From Climacteris rufus (taxonomy: Eukaryota > Chordata > Aves > Passeriformes > Climacteridae), in NCBI GenBank assembly GCA_013398175.1, contig VZRZ01006844.1, positions 524,332 to 588,331 on the forward strand: a stretch of 64,000 nt of DNA, given 5' to 3'. The position numbers and the translations under genes were made by a program. Of the stretch, positions 26,493 through 38,947 are shown one piece after another; the first letter of the stretch is position 1, and the number at the start of each line of letters is the position of its first letter. The notes under the pieces are model-generated. The model worked only from the letters and a program-made list of their open reading frames with translations, did not search any database and had not been told where the DNA came from.

Positions 26493-29400
26493 CTGTGGAT
26501 CACAGTCCCTCATGCCATCATCCCTTTTTGATATTCGTCCTTCCTTTCACACTGCTGATAGTCAGGCTGACCCAAAGACACAATTTCAAAAGCTTTAACT
26601 TGACCAAATTTACAGTATTTTCATGGACATGCAAAGTGTGTATTTCTATTTTAAAAGCCTCTGTGTTTCCAGATTTTGAGTCTCTACTCCAAAACACGGG
26701 GTTGAGAGGTTTGGTTTTTTTTCAAAGGGAAAGTAACTCAGTGGGTTACAGTTGTTGTTACGAAAACCTGTCTTTTGGGAGATGGGAGGAACTGTTTAGG
26801 CTGAAAACTTCCAAAGTAATCCTAAGGTAGATAGATATTTATGTGAAGACAGTGTCTGAAATTCATCATGATAACAAGGCTAAAAACACCCAGGGATGAG
26901 TTTATAAATAGATTGTTCTACTAGTCCTAGTCATGCTATGTGTGCATAAAAAAGTAATAGAAAGATTCCTGCTTTCACATGCTATCTGCATTGTAGAGTT
27001 GTTTTCTGAACACGCTGCATATTTTTGGTTTACACAGTTTCCTCATCGTGAATACTGAAATGGAAAGGGAAGGCTAAATATGACTGGCTTCTACAAGATA
27101 GGAGTAGCATATTGCAGTTGCTTTCCACAAGAGTCTGGCTTTAATAGGATGATGTTTCATTATTTTTAACCTCCATCTGTACTTGTGTCTGAAGAGCACT
27201 GGGAACAATACACAATGCATAAATTTATATCTAGAATGTAATGAAAGAGACATTCATTTTGTATGGCAGCAGCCTTCTGTATAACTGTTGGAATAATATA
27301 TTGTAGTGCTTTTCAGAGCTTATTTGATCAGTCCTTCCAGTGTTTTGTTCCAGTTCAATAGGCGAAGAGATTTCAGCATGTTTGTGACTTGCCTTTTGCT
27401 TAGGGGACTACAGCCGTAACAAGAAGAACTTTTGAAAGTGCCTATGTGTTGTTACACACACCCTTTTTCTCTATTTCTTCTTTAATAGCATACTACACTT
27501 TCAGGAAGGAGCAGCAAGTAAAAGTGTCACAAATTTAAAAAGTACTTAGTTAGAAGCTCAGGCCATTCATGGAAGCCTGAGTTGAGGCTGAGGAGGTAGA
27601 TGGAGCTAATTTGATCCATGTAGTCCCTCCAGCAAAGCAGCCTACAATTGAAGAACTACCAAGTCCTTTCTTGTAAGCATGTGAAGCACAGTTTGCTTCC
27701 TTACTGCCAGACTGCCATTTGTTTAACTTAATGAAAGCTAGAATAAGGACCATTTGTTAAATCTAGAAGAGATTTTCATGAGTTTGGAATTAGCTGCAAA
27801 GAAGGTAATTGAACTAAGCGTACATAATAGCCCATCTAAAGTTTTCTGTTCTGCTTTTTCTTCTTTCTGTATCTCACAAATTCTTTTGAAATTTGTTATG
27901 AAATTTCCTCCTAGAAAGTTTTCAAAACTGGAGAGTGACCTATATATCTTTATTGTATTGTATCCACTAAGATCAGAGTGGAAGCTGACCAACTCTGTGC
28001 ATTTATAGGTGTGCAGCTCTAAAATCAATTACTTGGATTACTTATGTGCTATAAATAATGATCATTCTGCAGAATATATCCTGTGGTGAGGAGATGGAAA
28101 GTTTCTGGTCAATGTGGTCTTACCTAGGATGTACAGTTTTCACTGAATTGAATTTTGTTATATTAGGGTTGTAGGAAAGCAAAGCTATTTGCTCGTAGTA
28201 AATCATTTTCAGACGGGTGAACTGGAAAATAGCAAAGTGTAGATTTGGGGACTGCATTTCTGAGAAGGAAATTTCTGCACATTTATTACTGCAAAACAGA
28301 GTACTGAATTCCTGTTTCTGTGGTAGAATTCTAAGTAATGTTTTGCACACAGAAATCCCTGCTGTGTGGGAAGTGGATGAGAAGCATAAGGGACATTGTG
28401 CTCTCAGGCCAAATTTAAAAAAAACATATAAAAGATGTATAGATTGAAACATAGATTGCTGGGAGAGAAGCAGAATTTCTGTCATTTGTGCAGGCAGTAA
28501 GACACATTTGAGTGTGTTTGTTCAGAAGACATGATTATAGGAAAAAACCTCCACGAATATTTTCTCACTAAAGATGCCTTTCCAGGAGAGCTCAGAGACT
28601 GCGTACCCAACTGTGTATGTGAGGAAGCTGGCACTCTGACAGAGAGCATCGTTGTGTCTGCAGAGTGTGACAAGCTGCAGAATTTTAAAGATAACTTGTT
28701 TGGCTCTGAAGCACAGCAGCTTACTTGCTTTCACAAGCAAGTGTTACTGACTAGAATGTGAGTGCATTGGCATCTCAGAAATCCAACGGGGCAGCAAAGA
28801 TACACAGTTGCATTACTAGTATTAGAGAAATGCAAGCTTCCATACTGTGCAGTCTTCAAAGAGTCTCCTTATGAGAGAAATCCTCCTAGAGTGTCAGTGA
28901 GAAAGGGTGAGCACCGCATGTGAGTAGCAACATGGGCAATGGTTAGCACTGGTGCATGATAATGCCAGAGGATATCCTAACCACTGTATACTGAGGAAAG
29001 CAGGCATTTTTATAGTTACAGTTTTTAGAAAAATGTTGAGACTATCACAGCCTTTGCATATAGTAGGAAATACAAGAGAGGATCATCAGTGGTTGTGCAT
29101 TATGGTACATATGAACAGCATGAGGCTGAATTCTTCTGCCACTGCTGAGGAAAGTTTCCAGGTCACTGAAATATCAGCTAGTTTGAAAATCATGGGTGAT
29201 TATTCTGTCTAGGGCCCCAGTGAGGACTTGTGATTTTTCATAAAGTGAGAATAAAAGGATAGTGAGGAATTGAATGACTGAATCAATGATCAAAGGACCA
29301 TAATTAATGTTCAAGCCTAATTAAGTTACCATGTCCAGACGTACTATCTTTGCTAGTGAAAAGTTCTTCCATGTGGCCTGGGAGTCAATAGTAATAGTTA

Positions 29401-32400
29401 CTTTTGTTGAATTTATCATACAGCTGTGAAATATTACTTTATGACATACAGGAATAGCCTTTTTCAAAACACTTCCAAGCCAAGGCTGATCTGAAAGTCA
29501 CAAGGCTTTGTTAATGGAGCGTCAGGCTTGAGCTGATGCTGTAAACCCTGCAGGGAGCGAAGCGCTGATTTACTGATGCTGTTCAGGTTTTGGGTAAGAG
29601 TTGGCTGCAGTCCATCTGGCTTGCCTTGCTCATGGAGTGAGTGTACTTTAGAATCAAGCTCCTCTGGGAACAGCAAAAACCTCCTTGACCAACACAAGCA
29701 GTATGGCAACTTGCCAGGAGCTCATAATAGATGAGAGCATCCCCTTCTTAGAGAAATCTGTGATGGTTATTCAAGCAAATGCAATGTGTTTCCTTTAAGT
29801 ATGCAAATATGGTTATTAGCCTTTGATGGAAAGTGTGGAATGTTGGTACATTTAGCGGCTCAGGTCATGAGTTTGTGTAAAAGTCACAGAAATTATCATC
29901 TTGGATATTGTTAATTGTCAAAGTATGTCAACAATTTGCCTTCCCTGTTTTTTACTGTTAGAATTTGCTGTCTGAGACTGTGCAAACACAGGTGACAGAA
30001 CAAGCACCTGACCATTCAAACTCATAGTATTTTTAATACTCAAAGTATTTTTAAAAAGCATTGCTTGCTGCTGTGCATCCTCAGAAGTCTTTGGAGAAAT
30101 TAATTAAAAGTGCTGCCATCTGTTTATCTTACATTTAATACCGAGGGTAAAAAAAGAGTGCCAGTACTTTTGAAGCAGCATTGTATAATTTTGTAATTAA
30201 AAATACATGTTAAGAATACTGTGAGTAATAGTACATTGGTCCCACCTTTGTGAGTTGTTGCAATGCTTTTCTGACAACATTTTAGTCTTTTTATATGAAA
30301 TGAAAACAACTCTGTATGAAATCTGTGGGTGATAATCACTGGATGGAGATGGTCTTCTCTGGGAGAATTATTTTGTTCTGGAAGTAACACCAGGGACAGC
30401 AGCACCTGACTTGGCAGCTTCAAAGGTAAAGTCAGTCTTGTCTCAAGTTGATGCTGACAGATTCCCTGGACTCTTTTTTATTCTTTGGGATGTGAATTTC
30501 TGGGTTTTGTCTTTGAATTAGTGGAGTTCATCCAAAGTTCTATCCCTTCGAGTGAAAACCTGCCCATAAGAGGAGGTGTATTGGTTGTTTCTTCTGAAGG
30601 GCTGTTTTTCTGACAAAAACCCCTCCATATAATGGTTCATATTTTATTTTGTTTTTAAAGTACTCTGTGGAAGAAGAAACAGCTTTCCTATTTCAGACAA
30701 CTATTTTTTTCTCTTTTTAATTTCTGTCTCCCCCCACCCTCCCCTTTTTTTTAATAAACAAAGCAGTGTTTTCACAAAGACAGGCAACCTTAATGGTAGG
30801 AGTCCTGATAGAAGCACATGTGGGGTAATTCTCTTACTTTCACCAGTTATGTTTGGTTTCTCACAATATAAACTGATAGTGTAATTGCTTATTTCTGTAG
30901 TGTAAAATTAGTGCAATTAAGATGATTTTGCTCTCTGTGCTGTATTATCTACTGTATTTCACTTGGACTAATGGAGAAGAGAGAAATTTCACCCTGCAGG
31001 TGATATTTTGTAGTTCTTGTAATATATGGCCGATTTGATTATTGAGGTGGTAGAAGGGGAGAATTGGATATTCGGGAAGATAAATAAGAGTGGGGGAGGG
31101 GACTGGAAAGTAAAGACAGTATTTGCAAAGACCTCAAGGTAAGCTGCTTTCAATGTACTGTTTAAGTTTTAATGACCCATATACAGATTCTAGCAACAAA
31201 GTAATCACCAACTAGAGGAATTAAAGGCCTTAGGTGATGATCTGAACAGCAAAAGCTGTCAGAGGTCATAAATATTGCACTTTGACTCAGGCTCTGCTAG
31301 GAGGCAGTTTTTATGTTTCCAGTGTCTGTGAATGTATGATCGTTCAATAAGGTTTGAGGAAAGAGCTGGTAAAATCTCAGTTACTTCAGGTGGACTCTTA
31401 GAGTTTCCCCAGGTTAAAAGTTCCTGTTTCTGGTAGCAGGTACCTTTCAAAATGGTTGTTCTTTATCTTTTGTTTGTATCCATACCATTTTCCCGTAGCA
31501 ATTTTTCATCATTGTCTTTTAAAAAACCCCAACGTATCCAAATCTCTCTGAGCCTTAGCTCCAAGAAATTCTCCAATTTCTAAGTTGAGGATCCCATGAA
31601 AATTGCATACAGCTCTTCCTTTTGGAAAAAGGCTTCTACTTAATGTGTAGAATGTTAAAAGTTGCTAGACATGCACTGATCAAATGTTTAAAGTTCTTGA
31701 TTGTAATTGCAATAGCTGTTTTACAGCTCAGTGGCAACCAAATCAGAGCAGAGGAAAGATTCCTCTGTGCTGGCTCTCTAAATTACATGAGCTGTGGAGT
31801 GCAGGCCAAAGCAAGCTCTTTTGAAACTTTTCTTCCCACCTCTTCAGCCAGGTTGAAGGGTTGCCTCATTCCTGGTTATGGGGCTTGCTCACAGGTTGGC
31901 AGTCCTGTCATCACAATACTGGTCATAATACTCACTTTCAAGCAGCTTTATGGTATTTTCCCCTTTGCCGTCTGTCTTCTGCCTAGCATGAACTCCAAAG
32001 TTTTGCTGTTAAGGATGCTTGTGGAGGAACACTGATGCAGCCAGATGCCCTGTTGCTTTTGTGTTGCTTTCAAGAATGTTTAACTTGTCACTTTGATCTC
32101 TTAAAGGCCAGTATGAGAGATGATATGTACTAAACTTAATTCAAAGTCAGATGACCCCTTGACTTACCTCAGCCTGATGGAAAACCCTCAATAAGACAGC
32201 AAGTGTAATAAGGTTGTGGAAGCTCCGCAGTTTCCATTTTGCACAGTAAAAGATTGAGACACACATTTGGTCTTTCATTTATTTTCTTTGACAAAACTGG
32301 AAGGGTGACAGAAGAAAGTTCCACATTATTCAGTTTAGAAATATGCCACTCATTTGCATGTCTTTGTATCTATTATTTACTTGCTAGGGTGACTGATAGT

Positions 32401-32506
32401 CCTGCTCAGATGTATGCATGAGATGACAAGGCACCAATGACAGAATGACATTGGTAACAACACATGGCTTGTCAGCATATATTGCTAAAATATGCCATGT
32501 CTTGTG

Positions 32507-32547
32507 GAACATTAAATATGTAAGATGGAATGAACATTAAATATGTA
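32507..32547. repeat. Short tandem duplication (16 bp, period 25)
   Basis: GAACATTAAATATGTA at 32507-32522 is repeated exactly at 32532-32547. It lies about 640 bp before the acceptor of the second visible exon. No function is evident. Confidence 0.75.
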
Positions 32548-33184
32548 TTATGGTGTAAAAAAAGAATTAGGGAAGGAGATTACCTGAAAGTTCACTACGT
32601 AAGTCTTTATTTGTCTTTTCTGAAAACATGAGCTGGTACCATTAAGAAATATAGCTAGAAATATAATGTATTTATTCTTATGGACTAATACAAATGGTTC
32701 CATTATGTTTGAGAGAAACAAAAATTATTGCTTAAAACACTACTATTAGGATGGATGCTGCTCTTTGTTTAGACAGGAACTCTGTTGTGTTGGATAGGAA
32801 AGATTATATTTTTAAAAGACATTCTTGACTTTTGTCTGAGACAAAAGATATTATCTTTGAGTGTAGGAGCACTCTTGGTGTCTGATTGCTCAGACATGAG
32901 TGATTCACTTAGAGGAGGCTGCGTAAGGAAAGCATCTCTTTCTGCAGCTCATTTTGGCCTCAGAGTGAGGTTGACTTTGACCAGCAAAGTGGAGAAAATA
33001 GCATTGAATGGAAAGGTGTGATCTTAAAAATCTGAATGTGTGGAATTAATGAACATAGAAGATACTAAAGTACAACTATTGGTTGTCAGGTTATGAAGCT
33101 CATCTAAGTCAGTAAAAAAAGAAAGCAAATCAATATAAAATATTTAGTTTCTTTATAAGATAACATGTATGTTTTGCTTTTCAG

Positions 33185-33279
33185 CTTCTCTTTTGAAAGG
33201 ATTGAAACATGCAAACATTGTGCTGCTTCACGACATCATACACACCAAGGAGACCTTGACACTTGTGTTTGAATATGTG
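33185..33279 (+). CDS. CDK14: CDK14 kinase-domain exon: alpha-C end, beta-4/5 and hinge
   Basis: This 95-bp internal exon lies after a TTTTCAG acceptor and before a GTGAGT donor (33280). With the base carried over from 5659 it encodes 32 residues: ASLLKGLKHANIVLLHDIIH followed by TKETLTLVFEYV. The HANIV segment is the usual CDK beta-4 approach. FEYV carries the gatekeeper Phe and the hinge. The exon ends on a complete codon. The LTLVFEYV form matches CDK14 as I recall it; CDK15 has LTFVFEYM at this place. In human numbering this would be about residues 182-213. Frame and length join the neighbouring exons with no stop or indel. Confidence 0.97.
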
Positions 33280-34624
33280 GTGAGTAAAGTAATTTAGTGT
33301 TCTGCATATGGTCCAGAGCATATTCAATTTGATGGAAATGCTCTCTTTACCATCAGTGATCTATGAACCAGGCGAAAATAACCTTTTAATTTCTTCAGGA
33401 GAGTGGTGGCTGTGAGAGATGGTACTTTGTAGTGGAATGTGCTAAAGTGGAAAGCTGGGCTAAACCAGATTCAGAGATGGAGAAGTGGCTGCTAGAGCTC
33501 TTGAAGGACCTTATACTGTTGAGTTGACTTTTCAAACTTACTCTGTTTCCTAGTTATAGTTTATTTTTTGGAGCTTTTTCTTTATTGATGTGATCAGGTA
33601 ACTTTAATATAGGTGAGAATAATGTAGGGAAGAAGAACAGTACTTAAATGCTTAACAGGTAGTTCCTTGATGAAAAACATGTATCAAGTTTAAATGGCTT
33701 TTGTTGTGATTGGCTTGTGCAGATTGTCTTTTTATAAGCAATGTCAGTTAAAAAATTTCTGGTGCGTGTAATTTAGAATTTGGGATTTTTTTTATTTTGC
33801 CATGACTAATGCTTTACCTATTAATTAAAACTTCAATTTACGTAATAGGTGGTGTAATAATCTAATTGTGTTCAGAGTATTACTTTCCAAAGTATTGGCC
33901 TTGGCCTCCTAATTAATCTTTTTAGTTTTTCTAAGACAAACATATGGCATTTATGTAGAACTAGTTTAGCATTTAGCTGTGGAATTATGCAATGTACTAT
34001 CATAATTAACCTCCCAGTTTTCACAGATGGGTCCAGGAACATGTAATTTAAAAGAAACAAATGAGTTTAGAGACAGTTAGATTTTCAGTATAATATAAAT
34101 TATTGCGTTGTAGTCTGTAAGACACTGCGTTTACAAAGTACAGTGATTGCTAGCATTACGCTAAATACATTTCTGCTTAAGACAGATGGAATTCTTTTGT
34201 GTGTTTCTTGGGGACAGGCCTTATTTTTTACATGATGAGGCACACAGCATCACAGAATCTTGTCTGGAGAAGCCGTTCACTTTGTCTATTTGTGTAAAAG
34301 TGTGAGGGTGTGAGTATTCAGCTGCAACACCCTGCAGAGTGTTTGATACATTACTTATTTTTTACCTCAGGTATTGGTACAGTAATAAAAATTTAATTCC
34401 TTTTCTTAAAATCAATGATTCTCCTACTCCTGACTCACACACTGAATTACCATAGGAAAAGCCTTGATAATTAATTTCATGTAGTGGTCAGTGTATACTT
34501 CTTTGCATATCTTTACGTGAATACATTTTGCAGTCCCTTTTATCAGTAGCTGTATTTAACTGTATTCTTCAGAACTGGTTGAGAAATTAGATGTACAGAA
34601 TATGTTTCTCCCTAAAGTAGATGG

Positions 34625-34704
34625 TTTTGCCCATTATACTCACATCAGATTTCTGGATTTTACGTTTTGCTTGTTACACTAGTGTCAAATTTCTGGATTT
34701 TATA
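34625..34704. repeat. Diverged 40-bp tandem duplication
   Basis: Units 34625-34664 and 34665-34704 abut head to tail. Both start TTTTGC and share ATTTCTGGATTTTA at the same offset (34649-34662 and 34689-34702), with several substitutions in between and no length change. This is an old two-copy duplication. It is contained in a 65-codon open frame, but the protein has no known relatives that I recognise. Confidence 0.75.
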
Positions 34705-37700
34705 TCCGGTAAGGTTGTTTACAGACTGGTTCCCAACCACATGTTATATCACGGTACTGTCCATGATAAGCACAGACACAGACTAAGCATCATGCTGTGG
34801 TGTGTTCTGTCTCAATAACGACATGAAAGAAGGAGATGGACACCTGCTGAGAGCAAGGAACAAAAACTGCTGGGCAGACCCCGCCCATCTTTATTATATT
34901 TGTGTCTCAGAAATCATAGTGGATTGGAGGAGCAGCTTTGCCGCCCCTCAATCACACTGGTCAAAGGAAATGTCCATCAAACTTCTGTGCCCAGGAGAAA
35001 GGAATGTAAATAATAAGCTAGTGTTATAATAACATGGCTATGTTTACAGAGAATGTGTGAGAGCCAGTTACAAAAGAATGAAAACATCCAGAACTGCAAA
35101 ACTCAGGGCAACACTGTTCTTCTGTATTCACTTAACTATTTATTTTTCAGCAAGGGATCAACCCTGCTGCTGGTTGCACCTTCTGGTTCCCATGGTGTTT
35201 GGTAGCTATTGAGACTGTTTCAGAATCTCATTTAGTATTGGTTTCTAGCAACTGATCCAAGTAATATTTTAGTATTTGGGATGGTGGACAGTCTCTCAAG
35301 GTTGTACTCAGGAAGAAGGGGAAGGATACTTTATTCTCGCCAAACAGCCTAAAGACTGTATAATAATGATATTATAACGTTCTCCTGTGCCTTGAGATGA
35401 CAGAATTGCTTAGCAAAAGTCTGTTTTCATTGTTAGGTAATGTAAAGTTATAGTCTGATCAAATAGCTAATGCTATCTGATAATGCTTGAGGATGCCCAC
35501 ATAACCTGAATTGAATTCTTGTGGGTGTGCATGATACAGGCTTTAATTGCATGATCCAAGTGATCTCATTTGTTCCTTTTGTAAAAAAGCTTTCATTTGG
35601 TGCATAATATGAACGTGCAGAGGCAAAAAAATTACAGTTGCCCATTTAAATGTACAAATTTTAGCTGGTTGGCTATACAATCTAGCTGTGTAATTGGTGT
35701 TACTGAGCTCTATATCTGTAATGTTTGGTTTGTAGTTATTTTAACACCTGTACGTGGTTTAGCTCAATCATATGAGTAATTTGCACTGAAATAAATCAAA
35801 ATGTTCATGTGATTAAAATTACATGGTGGTGTATGTTCCTGAATGACTGAAGCCTAACAAACCTAAAAGATATTGAATTTAATTTATTTCATTAAGTGAC
35901 ATCATGGAACTGATACATTATAGCCATTGACCACTATTGACCTTTTTAGACATCATAAAAGACATTTGACTGAGATGTCATGATTAAATTAGGAATGAAC
36001 AGTTAGTGATCCAAGAGTTTTCAGAAAATGGAAACTTTGGGTTTCTATGTCAGTGAAGATTCCACTGGGAAAATAATACTAGTGGAACATATGAGGTTAT
36101 CAGTGGCATTTGGTTTCAGCATTGACTCTGAAAGAGTAGAATGAAATTTAATTTCATGTAGCACCTTCCATTGCAAAATGCATTACAGTAATAAGTTGAA
36201 AGCTGAAGAGTCTCTGAAAGGAAACATGGTAGTGATTAAATTCTCTGGGTCCCTCAAATTATTTTTTTTAATATGTATGTGTCAGATGAAAACATGACAG
36301 TTTTTTAACTTTAACCTTGGTGGTCTGCAAAGCCAAGAGAAGTCAATCTTTAGAAATTCTGTCTGACAGTTGAAGATTAGGAGGAATTTATTCTCTGTAT
36401 AAACATTTTGGTGGTGAATGTGCACCTGTGCATTTCTGTGAAAGAAGAGAAAGGGACCTTACTCCTTTTGAATGAAAGAACTTAGTTGAAAATATTTTAG
36501 TATATACAGTACCTTGTTAGTAAGGTATAATTTCTTTCTGTTCTGTGTTAATTCTTACATCAGTGTTTTGCCAAGGGTACTTAGAGCTCAGTTTTATCAC
36601 TGGATGACTAAGAGCCATTGCTTATTACCTGGGGAGGTTTGAGTATGAGCTGCTTAGAATTTCCTCTACAAAAGCTGAATGGCTCATAGTCTTTCATATG
36701 TAAATGGTAAAGAAAATTATTTTTGTGTAGTAAACTGCGATGTGGTAAACAAGACCTGAAAACAAAATGTGAAATTTGGCACACTTTGCATATGCTGTCT
36801 GAGACTGCAATGACTTGTCAGAGTAAAAGGTGGGTTCAGCTTTACGGTTCAGTGGAGGAGCATGACTGTTTACATAGATTTTGTTCCCTTCCACACCAGG
36901 CTCTGTTCAGGTGTTAGTTTAGGTGACCTTACTGGGATGGTGGCTTTAGTGGAGGTGTCACTGATACAGCCAGCTTTGCCCAAGGAGGTGCTGAATTTTA
37001 CAGGTGAGATCTTAGACTATTGAGAGATCTCTGAAGATGGGATCACATCTGTTTGTTCTAAAATGGTCATTAGCTGCTACCACTAGTTGCTTCACTTGTT
37101 TATTTAAAAGGAAGTTGACTCGATTCAAAAACATTTAATTGCTGAAAGGCAATCCTAAGCAATACGTATTTGCTACAGGCTTGGTAGCATGATAATGAGA
37201 TTTTTAGTATTATGCATAATTATGTAAGGATATTATTATCAATAAATGAACCAGCAGCACATCCTATTCCTGGCATATAAAAGTGAGCTTGTATAGCAAT
37301 ACTTTGCATTATGCTTTCAATATTTATGAACTAGATTTGAAACTAGAACAGATACTTATAATTGGAAGGATGAGTAATGAGCAATATTATGTCTGCCTCA
37401 ACAGTGAAAAAGCTCCAGACTAATCTAATAATGTAATTTACACCCAAGCATTTTCAATTACCTCGCCTATTTTAATCTTTGTGTATGTTTTTGCTTCTTA
37501 AAAATTACTTTCCATTAAAAAAGAAAGTTTAATTCTCATTGCTTCATTATAGTAGCTAAAATAGGATGTTATACAAAGAGTTTACTTAATAAAGTTAATT
37601 AGTTACATTTCTCTCCCATTTCCTGTAAGAAAAAAAAAACTAGGTGTGAACTTCTCATTTTAAAGCTCATTGGAAATTGATGTATCAGAATTAAGAACTA

Positions 37701-38838
37701 CAGAGCTGAGCTTTTGAATTTGTCTTGGGACAAACTTGTCTTACATAATGCATACAAAGTATTGTGTCAGAAAAATGGGCAAAACTCATTACCTGGAAAG
37801 ATCAAAAATTTTTCCATTGAAAAATTTGAATTTCTTATAACTTTTGATAATTTGGATCAAACACTGTTACTGGTTTTCCATTTTTATTTATTTTATTAGG
37901 GAACAAGTGTTAAAACTAAAGGTAGGGTGGCATTGATTGATTGTGAAAACAAACCAAAAAGCCACATTTTTTAAAGTGGATCAGAGAGCAGGGAAATCAG
38001 TAGTGTCCCAGAGCTGCTTTTGAGCTCTCATCACTAGGATCGTTCAGCAGTGTATAATACCTAGGGAGAAACTGAGCACAAGAAAGAAGGCGGAGTCTTC
38101 TAGTCCTTGACTGAGAGTGAAACTTATTTGGAGCCTGAATTGCATTATTTAGGTGTGAAAGTGAAATGATGGATTCCCGTTTGAGATTAAGGTGCTTGTC
38201 CAGCTCTAGTAAGCAAGGACTGAAATCCAGTGAAGCTCTGCAACAAGCCAGATGCTTCTTGTCACCTGTTGGCGGGACACCCTTGCTTACTGTGAATGTC
38301 CTCTCTGGGACAGTCACTGAGGGCTCCCTGTGTGGGAGCAGTTGTACTTAGTAGTTTCCATTTACCTTGACCAGAGAAGGAGCTGTTCCCCTCTTGGTTT
38401 AACCTCTGCCTTGTGCCCCAGGTCTGTCCCAAGTTGCATTGCTTAAATTGCAGTCAAAAAGATGAGGGAACAAGGCTGAGAGTAAATAGAGAGAAAATAA
38501 ATCCCGTACTATTGAGAAGAAGCAGTAAGGGAATACTGCTCTTGGGAGAGCCTTGTTTTTCAAGTTTTAATGAGCAGATCTGAGACAGGAGCTGCTGATG
38601 TCCAAGAATAATTTGGAAATGCAAACAAAATGAGCTTCAGGAGGGAGGGATTCAGGTGGGATTTCCAAAGGAAATTGCTTAGTGCTTTGCCGAGAGGTAA
38701 ACTCTGTGCCAGACATTAGAATCAGCAGGAAAGAAGGAATGAAAAATTCTATTTAAATTTAAATAAAAACACTTCTGGTAGGCTAAGAAATTTACACAGG
38801 TCTAGCAGGATAAGGAAAGGTGTTACTCATGGAATACT

Positions 38839-38947
38839 CTTGGGCACATGGTGTGACTTTTGGAGATGGTGCTGTGCAGGGCCAGGAGTTGAACTTGATA
38901 ATCCTTGTGGGTCCCTTCCAGCTCATCATATTCTGTGATTCTGTGAT
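38839..38947 (+). mobile_element. CR1 non-LTR retrotransposon, very short 3' tail
   Basis: About 110 bp match the extreme 3' end of an avian CR1. They include GCTGTGCAGGGCCAGGAGTT (from 38871), a diverged GATCCTTGTGGGTCCCTTCCA-type block and the terminal direct repeat ATTCTGTGATTCTGTG at 38930-38947. It is in sense orientation. The intact short terminal repeat distinguishes it from the decayed end of the other copy and suggests a different CR1 subfamily or a younger insertion. Confidence 0.9.

Larger units (their letters stand above)
5660..33184 (+). other. CDK14: CDK14 intron (27.5 kb)
   Basis: The intron has a GTATGC donor at 5660 and a TTTTCAG acceptor ending at 33184. It is AT-rich and CpG-poor. 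Contents that can be named: a 144-bp-period duplication with an undetermined base (8314-8533), an assembly gap (9376-9407), a CR1 3' fragment (10672-11125), an AT-palindromic tract (11181-11266), a GT-rich tract (12019-12127), a 14-T run (13528-13541), a possible conserved block (about 18080-18780), a (CA)6 run (20463-20474), another T/G tract (24650-24686) and small tandem duplications. Open frames reach 171 codons (17604-18119) and 169 codons (26321-26830), but none carries a recognisable domain or sits in a convincing gene structure. The rest is featureless to my reading. Confidence 0.9.

Noticed and set aside
26321..26830. 169-codon open frame with hydrophobic, cysteine-rich start
   Set aside because: The C/T-rich local composition yields F, L, S and C codons. 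No signal peptide plus domain pattern, splice sites or homology is recognised.
31622..32035. 137-codon open frame with a hydrophobic segment
   Set aside because: No recognisable family, and the hydrophobic run is expected from the T-rich sequence.
34240..34280. CACAGAATC string as a reverse-oriented CR1 end
   Set aside because: Only the 9-mer matches. The following sequence lacks the conserved CR1 block that should come next.
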